The notes under the pieces: model-generated
Seen by the model: the letters and a program-made list of their open reading frames with translations, nothing else
What the model was told of the DNA's origin: nothing
Database searches by the model: none
In this document: piece by piece, positions 63,670-64,000 of the stretch
How positions within the stretch are numbered: the first letter of the stretch is position 1
How the letters are laid out: the number at the start of each line of letters is the position of its first letter
Made by a program: the position numbers and the translations under genes
Assembly (NCBI GenBank): GCA_002092835.1
Contig: LVWL01000019.1
Span: 1 to 64,000 of the forward strand
Origin: Campylobacter concisus
Lineage (GTDB): Bacteria > Campylobacterota > Campylobacteria > Campylobacterales > Campylobacteraceae
Length of the DNA stretch: 64,000 nucleotides
Direction of reading: 5' to 3'

Positions 63670-64000
63670 TCAATATTTATTAGAATTTAATTTTGATAAA
63701 TCAAAATTTATAGCAAAAAGATAGCCTCTATTTATAGCTGGAATTTTTAAAATTCTAGCCTTCTCTTTAAAAATTTTTGGCATTATGGCTTTGCAAAATG
63801 GAGTTACTAAAAGGTAAGCATCTGCGTATCCGACAGCGATCTTGCCGCTTAGCACCACGCTTGTTTGCTTTGCTAAATTTGCACTTAGCTCATCTTTTTG
63901 AGCTTTGCTTAGAAGCACGTTTAGCTCTTTTGCCGCCATATCAACGCCTCGTATCGCATTACTATCATTTTTTATGATAAAAATTTCATCACTTATTTTT
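63670..64000 (-). CDS. Partial gene at the right edge, unknown
   Basis: The minus-strand frame is open from the window edge to the stop at 63670, giving the last ~110 residues (KISDEIFIIKNDSNAIRGVD...). An internal ATG at 63939 exists, but coding-like sequence continues upstream of it. The segment mixes strands and helices with LLVTPFCKAIMPKIFKEKARIL near the end. Family not recognised; 5' end lies outside the window. Confidence 0.6.
   Translation of the reverse strand, partial: KISDEIFIIKNDSNAIRGVDMAAKELNVLLSKAQKDELSANLAKQTSVVLSGKIAVGYADAYLLVTPFCKAIMPKIFKEKARILKIPAINRGYLFAINFDLSKLNSNKY

Overview
The window is chromosomal DNA of a Campylobacter, most likely C. concisus or a close relative. 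The evidence is AT-rich DNA with TATAAT-dominated promoters, gene blocks in the same order as in C. jejuni (gyrA-flgP-flgQ-flgR-asd; cyf/gmhB-hldD-hldE-gmhA; DUF2018-ispA-hemA-proS-hemC-ubiD; flgL-ftsK; hemE-radical SAM), and a filamentous prophage encoding a Zot-type protein, a kind known from C. concisus. Species is inferred; synteny is from memory of C. jejuni, not from a search.

Layout. 1-250 is a perfect inverted repeat, probably an assembly artefact at a contig end. 206-6.6 kb: ArsRS/CprRS-like two-component system, K+/H+ antiporter, metY, HAD phosphatase. 6.7-15.1 kb: DUF2018, ispA, hemA, proS, fxsA, hemC and ubiD (isoprenoid, haem and menaquinone supply), interrupted between hemC and ubiD by an Imm10-like immunity gene and decayed DNA. 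15.2-24.1 kb: ppk, a 26-aa membrane peptide, NUDIX, mgtE, an M23 cell-shape peptidase, a PgbA-like protein, YihY and a PPP phosphatase. 24.2-32.2 kb: aldehyde dehydrogenase, a second two-component system beside a Met/Lys/Asp-repeat secreted protein, AEC transporter, a large EF-hand-like protein, tRNA-Leu, HU, YaaA. 32.3-37.2 kb: flgL, ftsK, tRNA-Gln, initiator tRNA-fMet.

37,128-47,957 is an integrated inovirus bounded by 52-bp direct repeats copied from the 3' part of tRNA-fMet. Its main operon reads leftwards in an Ff-like order: pV-like, pVIII-like coat, small membrane proteins, pIII-like, pVI-like, pI/Zot, pIV secretin, a hairpin-bearing junction, Rep, a small ORF and integrase. Divergently it carries an unusual head-to-tail array of five small paralogous HTH proteins preceded by palindromic operator candidates. 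At the attR end there is a three-gene minus-strand cassette (two membrane proteins and an HTH-less antidote-like protein). An integrase fragment of another element lies just outside attR.

48.6-64 kb: cytochrome c553, the heptose operon gmhB-hldD-hldE-gmhA, gyrA, flagellar genes flgP-flgQ-flgR, asd, hemE, a radical SAM enzyme, pdxY, DUF488, prs and a partial gene at the right edge.

Quality warning: seven otherwise intact chromosomal genes (Cj0540-like, ispA, ppk, aldehyde dehydrogenase, the EF-hand-like gene, flgL, prs) contain nine frameshifts, every one repaired by adding a single base. Several are essential or highly conserved, so these look like systematic sequencing deletions and not pseudogenes. 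No such lesion was seen in the prophage.
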